Positions 25,074 to 33,344 of a stretch of 64,000 bases of DNA are shown here, piece after piece. Numbering within the stretch: the first letter of the stretch is position 1; each line of letters starts with the position of its first letter. The DNA is from Pseudocitrobacter cyperus (GTDB lineage Bacteria; Pseudomonadota; Gammaproteobacteria; Enterobacterales; Enterobacteriaceae). The notes beneath the pieces are model-generated. The model saw only the letters and a list, made by a program, of their open reading frames with translations, did not search any database and was not told the origin of the DNA. The stretch is taken from assembly GCF_039889165.1 (NCBI RefSeq), contig NZ_JAYMYY010000004.1, positions 1 to 64,000 of the forward strand, given 5' to 3'. The position numbers and the translations under genes were made by a program.

Positions 25074-25988
25074 ATGAGCTGGATTGAACGAATTAAAAGC
25101 AACATCACCCCTACACGCAAAGCGAGCATTCCTGAGGGTGTATGGACCAAGTGCGACAGTTGTGGGCAGGTTTTATACCGCGCCGAGCTGGAGCGTAACC
25201 TGGAGGTTTGCCCTAAGTGTGACCACCACATGCGAATGTCTGCGCGTAATCGCCTGCATAGCCTGTTGGATGAAGGCACACTGGTGGAACTGGGAAGCGA
25301 GCTTGAGCCCAAAGACGTGCTGAAGTTCCGTGACTCCAAAAAATACAAAGACCGTCTGGCATCCGCTCAAAAAGAAACGGGCGAAAAAGATGCGCTGGTG
25401 GTGATGAAAGGCACTCTTCACGAGATGCCTGTCGTGGCTGCGGCATTCGAGTTCTCCTTTATGGGCGGTTCGATGGGTTCCGTGGTTGGCGCGCGTTTTG
25501 TCCGTGCGGTTGAGCAGGCGCTGGAAGATAACTGCCCGCTGATTTGCTTCTCCGCATCCGGCGGCGCACGTATGCAGGAAGCGCTGATGTCGCTGATGCA
25601 GATGGCGAAAACCTCTGCGGCGCTGGCGAAAATGCAGGAACGTGGCCTGCCTTATATCTCCGTACTGACCGACCCTACCATGGGCGGCGTATCGGCGAGC
25701 TTCGCGATGTTGGGCGACCTGAACATTGCTGAGCCGAAAGCGCTGATCGGCTTTGCCGGCCCGCGCGTTATCGAACAAACCGTTCGTGAGAAACTGCCGC
25801 CGGGATTCCAGCGCAGTGAGTTCCTGATTGAGAAAGGGGCAATCGATATGATTGTTCGTCGCCCGGAAATGCGCCTGAAACTGGCGAGCATTCTGGCGAA
25901 GCTCATGAATCTTCCGGCGCCAAACCCGGATGAAGCCCACGAAAGTGTGGTGGTACCGCCGGTACCGGATCAGGAACCAGAGGCCTGA
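25074..25988 (+). CDS. accD: Acetyl-CoA carboxylase carboxyltransferase subunit beta AccD
   Basis: A 304-residue subunit that, with AccA, transfers the carboxyl group from carboxybiotin-BCCP to acetyl-CoA. A four-cysteine zinc finger lies at Cys27, Cys30, Cys46 and Cys49. A crotonase-like core contains FSASGGARMQE and DPTMGGVSASFA. I start at ATG 25074 (MSWIERIKSN); an upstream in-frame ATG at 25011 would give a non-family extension. Confidence 0.97.
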   Translation: MSWIERIKSNITPTRKASIPEGVWTKCDSCGQVLYRAELERNLEVCPKCDHHMRMSARNRLHSLLDEGTLVELGSELEPKDVLKFRDSKKYKDRLASAQKETGEKDALVVMKGTLHEMPVVAAAFEFSFMGGSMGSVVGARFVRAVEQALEDNCPLICFSASGGARMQEALMSLMQMAKTSAALAKMQERGLPYISVLTDPTMGGVSASFAMLGDLNIAEPKALIGFAGPRVIEQTVREKLPPGFQRSEFLIEKGAIDMIVRRPEMRLKLASILAKLMNLPAPNPDEAHESVVVPPVPDQEPEA

Positions 25989-26060
25989 TAATGCAAAGGG
26001 CAGGGCCAGACGGCGCTGCCCTTTTTGCTTCTCATCACCGTTAAAGAAATTGCGGGCATC

Positions 26061-27329
26061 ATGGACAATAAACTTATTCCTCAGGCCACGTCGCCCCTGG
26101 CTACGTGGCTTTCCTATCTGGAACATCTCCACACCAAAACCATCGACCTGGGTCTGGAACGCGTGGGCGAGGTGGCAGCCCGGCTCAATGTGCAGAAACC
26201 GGCGCCCTTCGTCTTCACCGTGGCCGGAACCAACGGCAAAGGCACGACCTGTCGGACGCTGGAAGCGATGCTGATGGCGGCAGGCTATAAGGTGGGTGTT
26301 TACAGCTCTCCTCATCTGGTGCGCTATACGGAGCGTGTGCGCGTACAGGGCGCAGAGCTTGCAGAAAGCGCGCATACGGCTTCTTTCGCGGCTATTGAAC
26401 AGGCGCGAGGCGATATCTCCCTGAGCTATTTTGAATATGGCACCCTCTCTGCGCTGTGGCTGTTTAAGCAGGCGGGGCTGGATGTGGTTATTCTCGAAGT
26501 TGGGCTCGGCGGGCGACTGGATGCGACGAATCTGGTAGACCCGGATGTGGCGGTCATTACCAGTATCGCGCTGGATCACACCGACTGGCTGGGGCCAGAC
26601 CGCGAAAGTATTGGTCGCGAAAAAGCCGGGATTTTCCGCGCCGGGCGTCCGGCGGTGGTGGGGGAGCCTGATATGCCAGCGACTATCGCTGATGTTGCTC
26701 GTGAAAAGGGCGCACAGTTGTTACAGCGGGACGTAGCCTGGCAGTATGGCGTCGATGCGCAAAGCTGGTGGTTTAGCGATGCGACAGGCCGCCTGGACAC
26801 GCTGCCGTTGCCGCAGGTGCCGCAACCAAACGCCGCTACCGCACTGGCTGCGCTGCGCGCCAGCGGCCTGAAGGTTAGCGAACAGGCCATTCGTGAAGGC
26901 ATCGCCAGCGCGATTCTGCCCGGGCGCTTCCAGACGATTCAGGCCTCGCCGCGCGTGATCCTCGATGTCGCACATAACCCGCATGCGGCCGCATATCTCG
27001 CCGGGCGTCTCAAATCTGAGCCGCTAACCGGGCGCGTTCTGGCGGTTATTGGTATGCTGCATGATAAGGATATTGCCGGCACGCTGGCGTGTCTGGAAGG
27101 CGTTGTCGATAGCTGGTATTGTGCGCCTTTAGAAGGGCCTCGCGGAGCCACGGCTGAACAGCTTGTGGAACATCTACGCGCAGGGACAGTCTACGCCAGT
27201 GTGGCACAGGCGTGGCATGCGGCAATGGCCGATGCCGGGCCGGATGATACGGTGCTGGTGTGTGGTTCCTTCCACACGGTAGCGCATGTAATGGAAGAGT
27301 TAGACGCGGGGAGAACCGGTGGCAAGTAA
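26061..27329 (+). CDS. folC: Bifunctional dihydrofolate/folylpolyglutamate synthase FolC
   Basis: A 422-residue Mur-ligase-fold enzyme. Its ATP-binding loop is VAGTNGKGTTCR (about residues 54-65). Folate- and ATP-site motifs are SSPHLVRYTERVR, EVGLGGRLDATN and LDHTDWLG, and the C-terminal ligase domain includes DVAHNPHAA. It adds glutamate to dihydropteroate and extends polyglutamate tails. Start at 26061 (MDNKLIPQ) is preferred over 26025. It overlaps dedD by 11 bases. Confidence 0.96.
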   Translation: MDNKLIPQATSPLATWLSYLEHLHTKTIDLGLERVGEVAARLNVQKPAPFVFTVAGTNGKGTTCRTLEAMLMAAGYKVGVYSSPHLVRYTERVRVQGAELAESAHTASFAAIEQARGDISLSYFEYGTLSALWLFKQAGLDVVILEVGLGGRLDATNLVDPDVAVITSIALDHTDWLGPDRESIGREKAGIFRAGRPAVVGEPDMPATIADVAREKGAQLLQRDVAWQYGVDAQSWWFSDATGRLDTLPLPQVPQPNAATALAALRASGLKVSEQAIREGIASAILPGRFQTIQASPRVILDVAHNPHAAAYLAGRLKSEPLTGRVLAVIGMLHDKDIAGTLACLEGVVDSWYCAPLEGPRGATAEQLVEHLRAGTVYASVAQAWHAAMADAGPDDTVLVCGSFHTVAHVMEELDAGRTGGK

Positions 27330-28020
27330 GTTTCAGAACCGCTTAGTCGGGACGATTGTGCTGGTAGCGCTGGGGGTTATCGTGCTGCCAGGGTTGCTCG
27401 ACGGGCAGAAAAAGCATTACCAGGATGAGTTTGCCGCGATCCCACTGGTGCCAAAACCGGGCGACCGCGATGAGCCGGATATGTTGCCGACGGCAACGCA
27501 GGCGCTGCCTGCGCAGCCGCCGGAAGGCGCGGCGGAAGAGGTGAGGGCGGGCGACGCAGCGGCACCATCGCTTGATCCTGGCCGTTTTGCCGCGGCGAAT
27601 AATAATGGTATTGATCCTGCGCCTGCGCCGGTTGAACAACCAAAACCGAAACCAAAGCCTGTTGAACAGCCAAAACCTAAACCGCAGCCAACGCGCGATG
27701 TCGCCAGCGAGCAAATCGCCGCCGCGACCGAAGCGCCGCCGGCAAAACCTGCGCCTGCTGAAAAACCGGCGCCGGAAGGAAAGGCGTATGTGGTACAGCT
27801 TGGCGCGTTGAAAAATGCCGATAAAGTTAACGAGATTGTCGCGTCGCTTCGCGGTGCGGGCTATCGCGTCTATACGTCGCCTTCCACGCCAGTTCAGGGT
27901 AAAATTACCCGCATTCTGGTGGGGCCTGATGCGTCGAAAGATAAGCTGAAAGGTTCTCTTGGTGAGCTTAAGCAACTCTCCGGGCTGAGCGGGGTGGTGA
28001 TGGGGTATACGCCGAATTAA
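27319..28020 (+). CDS. dedD: Cell-division SPOR-domain protein DedD
   Basis: A 233-residue protein with a GTG start inside the end of folC. It has one N-terminal membrane helix (about 9-27). A long Pro/Lys/Ala-rich periplasmic linker follows, with tandem PKPKPVEQ-type repeats (about 100-155). The C-terminal SPOR domain (about 155-230) opens at AYVVQLGALKNADKVN. SPOR domains bind septal peptidoglycan lacking stem peptides, taking DedD to the division ring. Confidence 0.93.
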   Translation: MASKFQNRLVGTIVLVALGVIVLPGLLDGQKKHYQDEFAAIPLVPKPGDRDEPDMLPTATQALPAQPPEGAAEEVRAGDAAAPSLDPGRFAAANNNGIDPAPAPVEQPKPKPKPVEQPKPKPQPTRDVASEQIAAATEAPPAKPAPAEKPAPEGKAYVVQLGALKNADKVNEIVASLRGAGYRVYTSPSTPVQGKITRILVGPDASKDKLKGSLGELKQLSGLSGVVMGYTPN

Positions 28021-28029
28021 AGGTGGCCT

Positions 28030-28143
28030 GACCCCTCACCCCGACCCTCTCCCCATAGGGGAGAGGGGAAAACCAGCGCCGAACTTAGCATCGTGCTCGG
28101 GCGATCCCCTCTCCCCTATGGGGAGAGGGATAGGGTGAGGGGG
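28030..28143. repeat. Paired palindromic repeat, CCCTCTCCC family (copy 2)
   Basis: The hairpin CCCTCTCCCC-ata-GGGGAGAGGG (28045-28067) and an inverted 11- to 12-bp hairpin at 28105-28130 (loop tat) share the spacer start AAAACCAG with copy 1 at 15203-15290. Outer arms ACCCCTCACCC and GGGTGAGGGGG also pair, so the whole unit can form one long cruciform. It separates dedD from the cvpA-purF promoter. Confidence 0.85.
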
Positions 28144-28220
28144 TTTTACCCCCTCCAGAAGTGATGGCGTTGAACATTTTTTCAGCGCCATTTTTATTTT
28201 CGCAGGGAAAGGAAATCCCT

Positions 28221-28250
28221 ACGCAAACGTTTTCTTTTTCTGTTAGAATG
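28221..28250 (+). promoter_or_regulatory. PurR operator and -10 region of cvpA-purF
   Basis: ACGCAAACGTTTTCTT (28221-28236) is an exact match to the PurR consensus. TAGAAT at 28244-28249 is a likely -10 element. Hypoxanthine or guanine bound to PurR should repress cvpA-purF, as in E. coli. Confidence 0.9.
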
Positions 28251-28292
28251 CGCCCCGAACCGGATGACAGGGCGTAGCATCGTGGGACACAT

Positions 28293-28781
28293 ATGGTCTG
28301 GATTGATTACGCCATTATCGCGGTAATAGGTTTTTCCTGTCTGGTTAGCCTTATCCGTGGCTTTGTTCGTGAAGCGTTATCGCTGGTGACATGGGGCTGT
28401 GCCTTCTTTGTCGCCAGTCATTACTACACTTACCTGTCCGTCTGGTTCACGGGCTTTGATGATGAACTGGTTCGCAACGGGATTGCTATCGCGGTACTGT
28501 TTATCGCGACGCTTATCGTCGGCGCTATCGTTAACTACGTTATCGGTCAACTGGTGGAAAAAACCGGTTTGTCGGGAACGGACAGAGTGTTGGGCATCTG
28601 CTTTGGTGCGCTGCGCGGGGTGTTAATCGTCGCCGCTATTCTGTTCTTCCTCGATACCTTTACGGGCGTTGCGAAAAGCGAAGACTGGCATAAATCGCAG
28701 CTTATCCCGCAGTTCAGTTTCATCATCAGATGGTTCTTTGACTATCTGCAAAGCTCGTCAAGTTTCTTGCCCAGGACATAA
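28293..28781 (+). CDS. cvpA: Colicin V production protein CvpA
   Basis: A 162-residue inner-membrane protein with four hydrophobic helices. It has the family segments GFVREALSLVTW and GLSGTDRVLGICFGALRGV. It is needed for colicin V export and affects envelope homeostasis. Co-transcribed with purF (33-base gap) behind a PurR box. Confidence 0.94.
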   Translation: MVWIDYAIIAVIGFSCLVSLIRGFVREALSLVTWGCAFFVASHYYTYLSVWFTGFDDELVRNGIAIAVLFIATLIVGAIVNYVIGQLVEKTGLSGTDRVLGICFGALRGVLIVAAILFFLDTFTGVAKSEDWHKSQLIPQFSFIIRWFFDYLQSSSSFLPRT

Positions 28782-28814
28782 GTCCTGAGATGTGGCTTAA
28801 CGAGGAAAAGACGT

Positions 28815-30332
28815 ATGTGCGGTATTGTCGGTATCGCCGGTGTTATGCCGGTCAACCAGTCGATTTATGATGCGTTAACGGTGCTGCAGCATCGTGGACA
28901 GGATGCCGCGGGCATCATTACCATTGATGCGAACAACTGCTTCCGGTTACGTAAGGCAAACGGGCTGGTCAGCGATGTCTTTGAAGCTCGCCATATGCAG
29001 CGTATGCAGGGCAATATGGGGATTGGTCATGTGCGCTACCCAACCGCTGGCAGCTCCAGCGCGTCCGAGGCGCAACCTTTCTACGTTAACTCCCCGTATG
29101 GCATCACGCTCGCGCATAATGGTAATCTGACCAACGCGCACGAACTGCGTGAGAAACTGTTCGAAGAGAAGCGCCGCCACATCAACACCACCTCTGATTC
29201 TGAGATCCTGCTGAATATCTTCGCCAGTGAACTCGACAACTTCCGCCATTATCCGCTGGAAGCCGACAACATCTTCGCCGCGATTGCGGCCACTAACCGC
29301 CAGATCCGTGGCGCTTATGCGTGCGTGGCGATGATCATCGGCCATGGCATGGTCGCCTTCCGCGACCCGAACGGTATTCGCCCGCTGGTGCTGGGTAAGC
29401 GCGATGTTGGCGATGGCCGTACCGAGTATATGGTTGCTTCCGAAAGCGTGGCACTGGATACGCTGGGCTTTGAGTTCCTGCGCGATGTTGCGCCGGGCGA
29501 AGCGGTATATATCACCGAGAAGGGTCAGCTCTTTACCCGCCAGTGTGCAGAGAATCCGGTCAGCAACCCGTGCCTGTTCGAGTACGTCTATTTCGCGCGT
29601 CCGGACTCCTTTATCGACAAGATTTCCGTCTACAGCGCGCGTGTGAATATGGGCACCAAACTCGGCGAAAAAATTGCCCGCGAGTGGGAAGATCTGGATA
29701 TCGATGTGGTGATCCCGATTCCGGAAACGTCCTGCGATATCGCGCTGGAAATCGCCCGGATTCTGGATAAGCCGTATCGCCAGGGCTTTGTGAAAAACCG
29801 CTATGTGGGTCGTACTTTTATCATGCCGGGTCAGCAGTTGCGTCGTAAATCCGTGCGCCGCAAGCTGAACGCCAACCGCGCCGAGTTCCGCGATAAAAAC
29901 GTCCTGCTGGTGGATGACTCTATTGTGCGTGGTACCACCTCAGAGCAGATTATCGAGATGGCGCGCGAAGCAGGAGCGAAGAAAGTGTATCTGGCGTCAG
30001 CCGCACCGGAAATTCGCTTCCCGAACGTGTATGGTATCGACATGCCAACCGCCACCGAGCTGATTGCCCACGGGCGTGAAGTGGATGAAATCCGCCAGAT
30101 TATTGGCGCAGATGGTCTCATCTTCCAGGATCTTAACGATCTGATCGACGCAGTACGCGCAGAAAACCCGGATATTCAGCAGTTTGAATGCTCCGTGTTC
30201 AACGGCGTCTACGTCACCAAAGATGTTGACCAGCAATACCTCGATTATCTCGATTCCCTGCGTAACGACGACGCCAAAGCGGTGCAGTTGCAGAACGAAG
30301 TGGAAAACTTAGAGATGCATAACGAAGGGTAA
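28815..30332 (+). CDS. purF: Amidophosphoribosyltransferase PurF
   Basis: A 505-residue enzyme for the first committed purine step, making 5-phosphoribosylamine from PRPP and glutamine. Cys2 (MCGIVGIAG), exposed after Met removal, is the Ntn glutaminase nucleophile. The PRPP-binding motif VLLVDDSIVRGTTS is in the C-terminal phosphoribosyltransferase domain. In E. coli ubiX is next; here 20 kb of other genes intervene. Confidence 0.97.
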   Translation: MCGIVGIAGVMPVNQSIYDALTVLQHRGQDAAGIITIDANNCFRLRKANGLVSDVFEARHMQRMQGNMGIGHVRYPTAGSSSASEAQPFYVNSPYGITLAHNGNLTNAHELREKLFEEKRRHINTTSDSEILLNIFASELDNFRHYPLEADNIFAAIAATNRQIRGAYACVAMIIGHGMVAFRDPNGIRPLVLGKRDVGDGRTEYMVASESVALDTLGFEFLRDVAPGEAVYITEKGQLFTRQCAENPVSNPCLFEYVYFARPDSFIDKISVYSARVNMGTKLGEKIAREWEDLDIDVVIPIPETSCDIALEIARILDKPYRQGFVKNRYVGRTFIMPGQQLRRKSVRRKLNANRAEFRDKNVLLVDDSIVRGTTSEQIIEMAREAGAKKVYLASAAPEIRFPNVYGIDMPTATELIAHGREVDEIRQIIGADGLIFQDLNDLIDAVRAENPDIQQFECSVFNGVYVTKDVDQQYLDYLDSLRNDDAKAVQLQNEVENLEMHNEG

Positions 30333-30341
30333 ACTTCCCAC

Positions 30342-30361
30342 CGCCAGGGGCAACCCTGGCG
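30342..30361 (+). terminator. Hairpin after purF
   Basis: CGCCAGGG/CCCTGGCG stem with a four-base loop lies ten bases after the purF stop. No T tract follows, so it may protect the mRNA end or terminate weakly. It marks the left edge of the inserted region; the 176 bases to 30508 otherwise hold only AT-rich promoter-like sequence. Confidence 0.5.
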
Positions 30362-30508
30362 TACTCTCCTCCCTGAAAAACAGTTCTGTTTTGCAGTCCT
30401 AAAACCACACAATTGCGATGGTTATTCTGTTTTTACAACCTGCCTCTTGCGCCTGGCAGTTGATGCGGATATACCAGACTCATCCTTATAAATCCTCGCG
30501 GCAGGTGC

Positions 30509-31492
30509 ATGATGAGAGACATTTTTACCACCCAGGACATCCCCTGCCAGGAGCGATTTTCTGTTTTCCAGGATATTGTCAGGGCGCGTTTTCTCTCGTC
30601 GTATGAGTGCGATCTTGCAATGTCAAATACGGCATCTTCTCGTTTCTACGCCAACATCATTCAGCACCGGGTGGTTGATCTCCAGTTTCTGCTGCTGGAA
30701 TCGAACAGCCATTCAGCCGCCAGTAAGCCTGTTCCCTCCGGCAGCGGGCACAATGGCGATTTCTATATTGAATTACAGCGTTCGGGAAGCGGGCGGCTGA
30801 CGCAGGACGGCAGAACCGCATTCCTGCGGCAGGGCGATTTTTGCTTTTGTGATATGTCCAGGCCGGTTTCCTGGTCATTTGAAAATGATTACTCTCTCTA
30901 CAAGATTATGATCCCCAGAGAGAAATTCGCCAAAAAGCTGGGCTGTACGCAAAATTTCACCGCCAAAGCGGTGCGCGGTAACAGCGTTTCCGGCTCGCTG
31001 GTCTACAGTTTTGCGATGAAGTACATCCCATTCCTTGATACCATTTCGCCACAGCACGCCTCGCAACTGTCTGATATTTTACTTGATCTCATTATCTCCG
31101 CGCTCAGCGAACTCAGCGTGGCGGTACCTGCACAGCCCAATAGCCATTCCACGCTCTTTTATACGGCTCAGGAATATATTAATACCCATCTTGCCAATCC
31201 GGAGTTAAGCCTGCAGGAGTGTGCGCAGAAATGCGGTATTTCACCTCGCTATCTGCAAAAGCTTTTTCAGGAGCAGGGAACCACGGTCAGTAAGTGGATC
31301 CAACAGCAAAGAATGGAAAAATATAAACAAGCGCTGGTTAATCCTCTGTTAACCACCAAAAATATTACCCAGATTGCCTATGACTGCGGCTTTAATGATA
31401 TTTCAAATCTTAGTCGTCGGTTTAAGGCCGAGAATCTGGTGACGCCTTCAGAATATAGAAAATTACATTTCGCCAGATTAACAACAGGTTAA
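30509..31492 (+). CDS. AraC-family transcriptional regulator, FeaR-like
   Basis: A 327-residue regulator. Residues 1-215 form an AraC_binding_2-type sensor domain like that of FeaR, the E. coli activator of aromatic amine and aldehyde catabolism. Residues 215-320 hold two helix-turn-helix units: LSLQECAQKCGISPRYLQKL and the second one at ITQIAYDCGFNDISNLSRRF, ending TPSEYRK. It is the first gene of the purF-ubiX insertion and reads toward the CoA cluster that begins 190 bases downstream, so it is the likely local activator. The effector is not known; an aryl acid or aryl-CoA precursor would fit the FeaR resemblance. Start may be 30509 or 30512. Confidence 0.85.
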   Translation: MMRDIFTTQDIPCQERFSVFQDIVRARFLSSYECDLAMSNTASSRFYANIIQHRVVDLQFLLLESNSHSAASKPVPSGSGHNGDFYIELQRSGSGRLTQDGRTAFLRQGDFCFCDMSRPVSWSFENDYSLYKIMIPREKFAKKLGCTQNFTAKAVRGNSVSGSLVYSFAMKYIPFLDTISPQHASQLSDILLDLIISALSELSVAVPAQPNSHSTLFYTAQEYINTHLANPELSLQECAQKCGISPRYLQKLFQEQGTTVSKWIQQQRMEKYKQALVNPLLTTKNITQIAYDCGFNDISNLSRRFKAENLVTPSEYRKLHFARLTTG

Positions 31493-31682
31493 TTCTGTAC
31501 TCCCATTTAAAAAACATAAAATTAACAGTTTACGCAACGTAATATTCCAGCTTCCGGGATTGTGTGAACTCATCCTGCATTTTTATTACTCCGCAGCAAA
31601 ATGACGAAAATTAGTTCGTTATTTACCAAGTCTCCCCGCTGAACTCGCTCCAGAATCTCCCTGTTTGCACAAGGAGTTCATT
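31493..31682 (+). promoter_or_regulatory. Probable control region of the dehydratase/ETF cluster
   Basis: This 190-base AT-rich gap separates the AraC-type regulator from the acyl-CoA synthetase. It holds an inverted repeat ACGAA-AATTAG-TTCGT (31604-31619) and a CRP-like half-site TGTGA at 31563-31567. No clear FNR site is visible. Binding by the adjacent regulator is inferred only from position. Confidence 0.35.
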
Positions 31683-33287
31683 ATGGGTCTCTTATCGATC
31701 ACGACAGGTGAAGGGCTGGATGCCTGTGTTGAAAAACACGCTTCTACGACGGCCATTATTGAGGGCCGTAGCGGTAAGGCAATGACCTGGAGATCGCTCT
31801 CTTGTGCGGTTGATGATATTGCGAAGGGCCTGTTAGCAAAAGGATTAAGAAAAGGGGATCGCCTCGGGATATGGGCGCCCAACAGCCTGGAGTGGGTTAT
31901 CTGTTTTCTGGCCGCGGCGAAAATCGGCGTGATAGTCGTGGGGATTAATATCCACTTCAAAGAGAAAGAGCTGGAAAATGTGCTGCGGGGGCTCAATCTG
32001 CGAGCGCTCTGTTTCAACGATGGTTTTCGCGACAATAACTTTAATCGCATGTTGGCGGCGCTTCCCGCGGATGTGGTGCCGGAGATAGTGATTGGTTATG
32101 GTGAACAGCATGCGGAAACCGTCCAGGGCTGGTCTGGGCTGGTCGCGCTGGGGCAAGGCGTTGGCGAAGAGCAATACTCTGCCGCACAGGTTGCGGTCTC
32201 TTGCCATGATGCGGTGGCCATTCAACTTACATCCGGTAGCATGGCGCAGCCAAAACGGGTGCTATTAAGCCACTACAACCTTCTCAATAATGCCTTCTTC
32301 GGCGCTTCTCGTCTTGGCGTCACGCCAACTGACTCTCTCTGCCTCCCCATTCCATTTTTTCACTGCTTTGGGCTGGTGTACGGACTTTACTTCGCGGTGA
32401 TGTCCGGTTGCAGCCTGGTCATTCTCGATAACTACAGCACCGACGAGATCCTCAACGCGGTGCAGCGCTATCGCTGTAGCGTGCTGCATGGTGTTCCCAC
32501 GATTTTCAGCCGTCTGATCCAGCACCCGCGGTTGTCAGACTACGACATTTCGACACTTGAAAAAGGCGTGGTCGCCGGGGCGTATTGCTCACCCAAACTG
32601 GTCTGCGATATCGCCACTCGCTTAGCGATGCCGGGTATCGCCGTCTCCTGGGGGCAGACAGAAACCTCGCCTTGTTGTACGCAAACGCTGCCAGAAGAGA
32701 GTTTGGCTGTAAAAAGCGTGTCTATCGGCAGGCCGCTGCCGTTTGTCGAAATGAAAGTGATAGACGGCAAAACAAAACAGCAGTGCGCCCCGGGCGTCAA
32801 GGGTGAACTCTGTACGCGCGGTTATCACCTGATGATGGGCTATGACGGCGATCCTGAACTGACTCATCAGGTGATTGATGAACAGGGCTGGTTTCATAGC
32901 GGTGATATCGGGTTTATCGACCAGGAAGGGAATTTTCATTATGCCTGGCGAAAAAAAGAACTCATCGTCCGCGGGGGAGAGAATATTAGCCCGCGCGAAA
33001 TCGAAGAAGCCATTCTGGAATGTCCTGGTATCGATGCGGTTTATGTCTTCGGTGTGAGTTCAGAAAGCATGGGTGAAGAGGTGGTCGCCGCGGTTTGTCC
33101 CCAGCATGAGCGACCTGTCAGCGAACAATTACTACTGAATTTTCTACGGGAACGTATTGCGAGATATAAAGTACCGGCCCACCTCTACTTTTTCTCAACG
33201 TTTCCACTAACGGCCTGCGGAAAAACAGATAAACAGTCTATTCGTCGCTCAATAAATACATTAATGACGTTACCGCCTGCTGAATAA
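31683..33287 (+). CDS. Acyl-CoA synthetase (ANL superfamily) with altered ATP loop
   Basis: A 534-residue AMP-forming ligase that would make an acyl-CoA from a free acid, ATP and CoA. The ATP/phosphate loop reads TSGSMAQPKR (183-192), departing from the usual TSG[ST]TGxPKG at two glycines. Other motifs are normal: WGQTE, GWFHSGDIG, KELIVRGGENISPREIEE and the C-terminal lysine in ACGKTDK (Lys514). ATG at 31683 has AAGGAG six bases upstream. As first gene of the cluster it may prime the pathway with CoA thioester, or activate the imported acid. The loop changes may slow or alter adenylation. The substrate cannot be read from sequence. Confidence 0.85.
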   Translation: MGLLSITTGEGLDACVEKHASTTAIIEGRSGKAMTWRSLSCAVDDIAKGLLAKGLRKGDRLGIWAPNSLEWVICFLAAAKIGVIVVGINIHFKEKELENVLRGLNLRALCFNDGFRDNNFNRMLAALPADVVPEIVIGYGEQHAETVQGWSGLVALGQGVGEEQYSAAQVAVSCHDAVAIQLTSGSMAQPKRVLLSHYNLLNNAFFGASRLGVTPTDSLCLPIPFFHCFGLVYGLYFAVMSGCSLVILDNYSTDEILNAVQRYRCSVLHGVPTIFSRLIQHPRLSDYDISTLEKGVVAGAYCSPKLVCDIATRLAMPGIAVSWGQTETSPCCTQTLPEESLAVKSVSIGRPLPFVEMKVIDGKTKQQCAPGVKGELCTRGYHLMMGYDGDPELTHQVIDEQGWFHSGDIGFIDQEGNFHYAWRKKELIVRGGENISPREIEEAILECPGIDAVYVFGVSSESMGEEVVAAVCPQHERPVSEQLLLNFLRERIARYKVPAHLYFFSTFPLTACGKTDKQSIRRSINTLMTLPPAE

Positions 33288-33344
33288 ATTATCGGAGCCC
33301 TGATTTTCAGGGTGCTGGATGCAATCTCTGTGAGAGGAACGAAA

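Noticed and set aside
25173..26579. A 468-codon minus-strand frame opposite accD/folC
   Set aside because: Antisense shadow; accD and folC are certain on the plus strand and this frame has low-complexity His/Arg/Gln-rich sequence.
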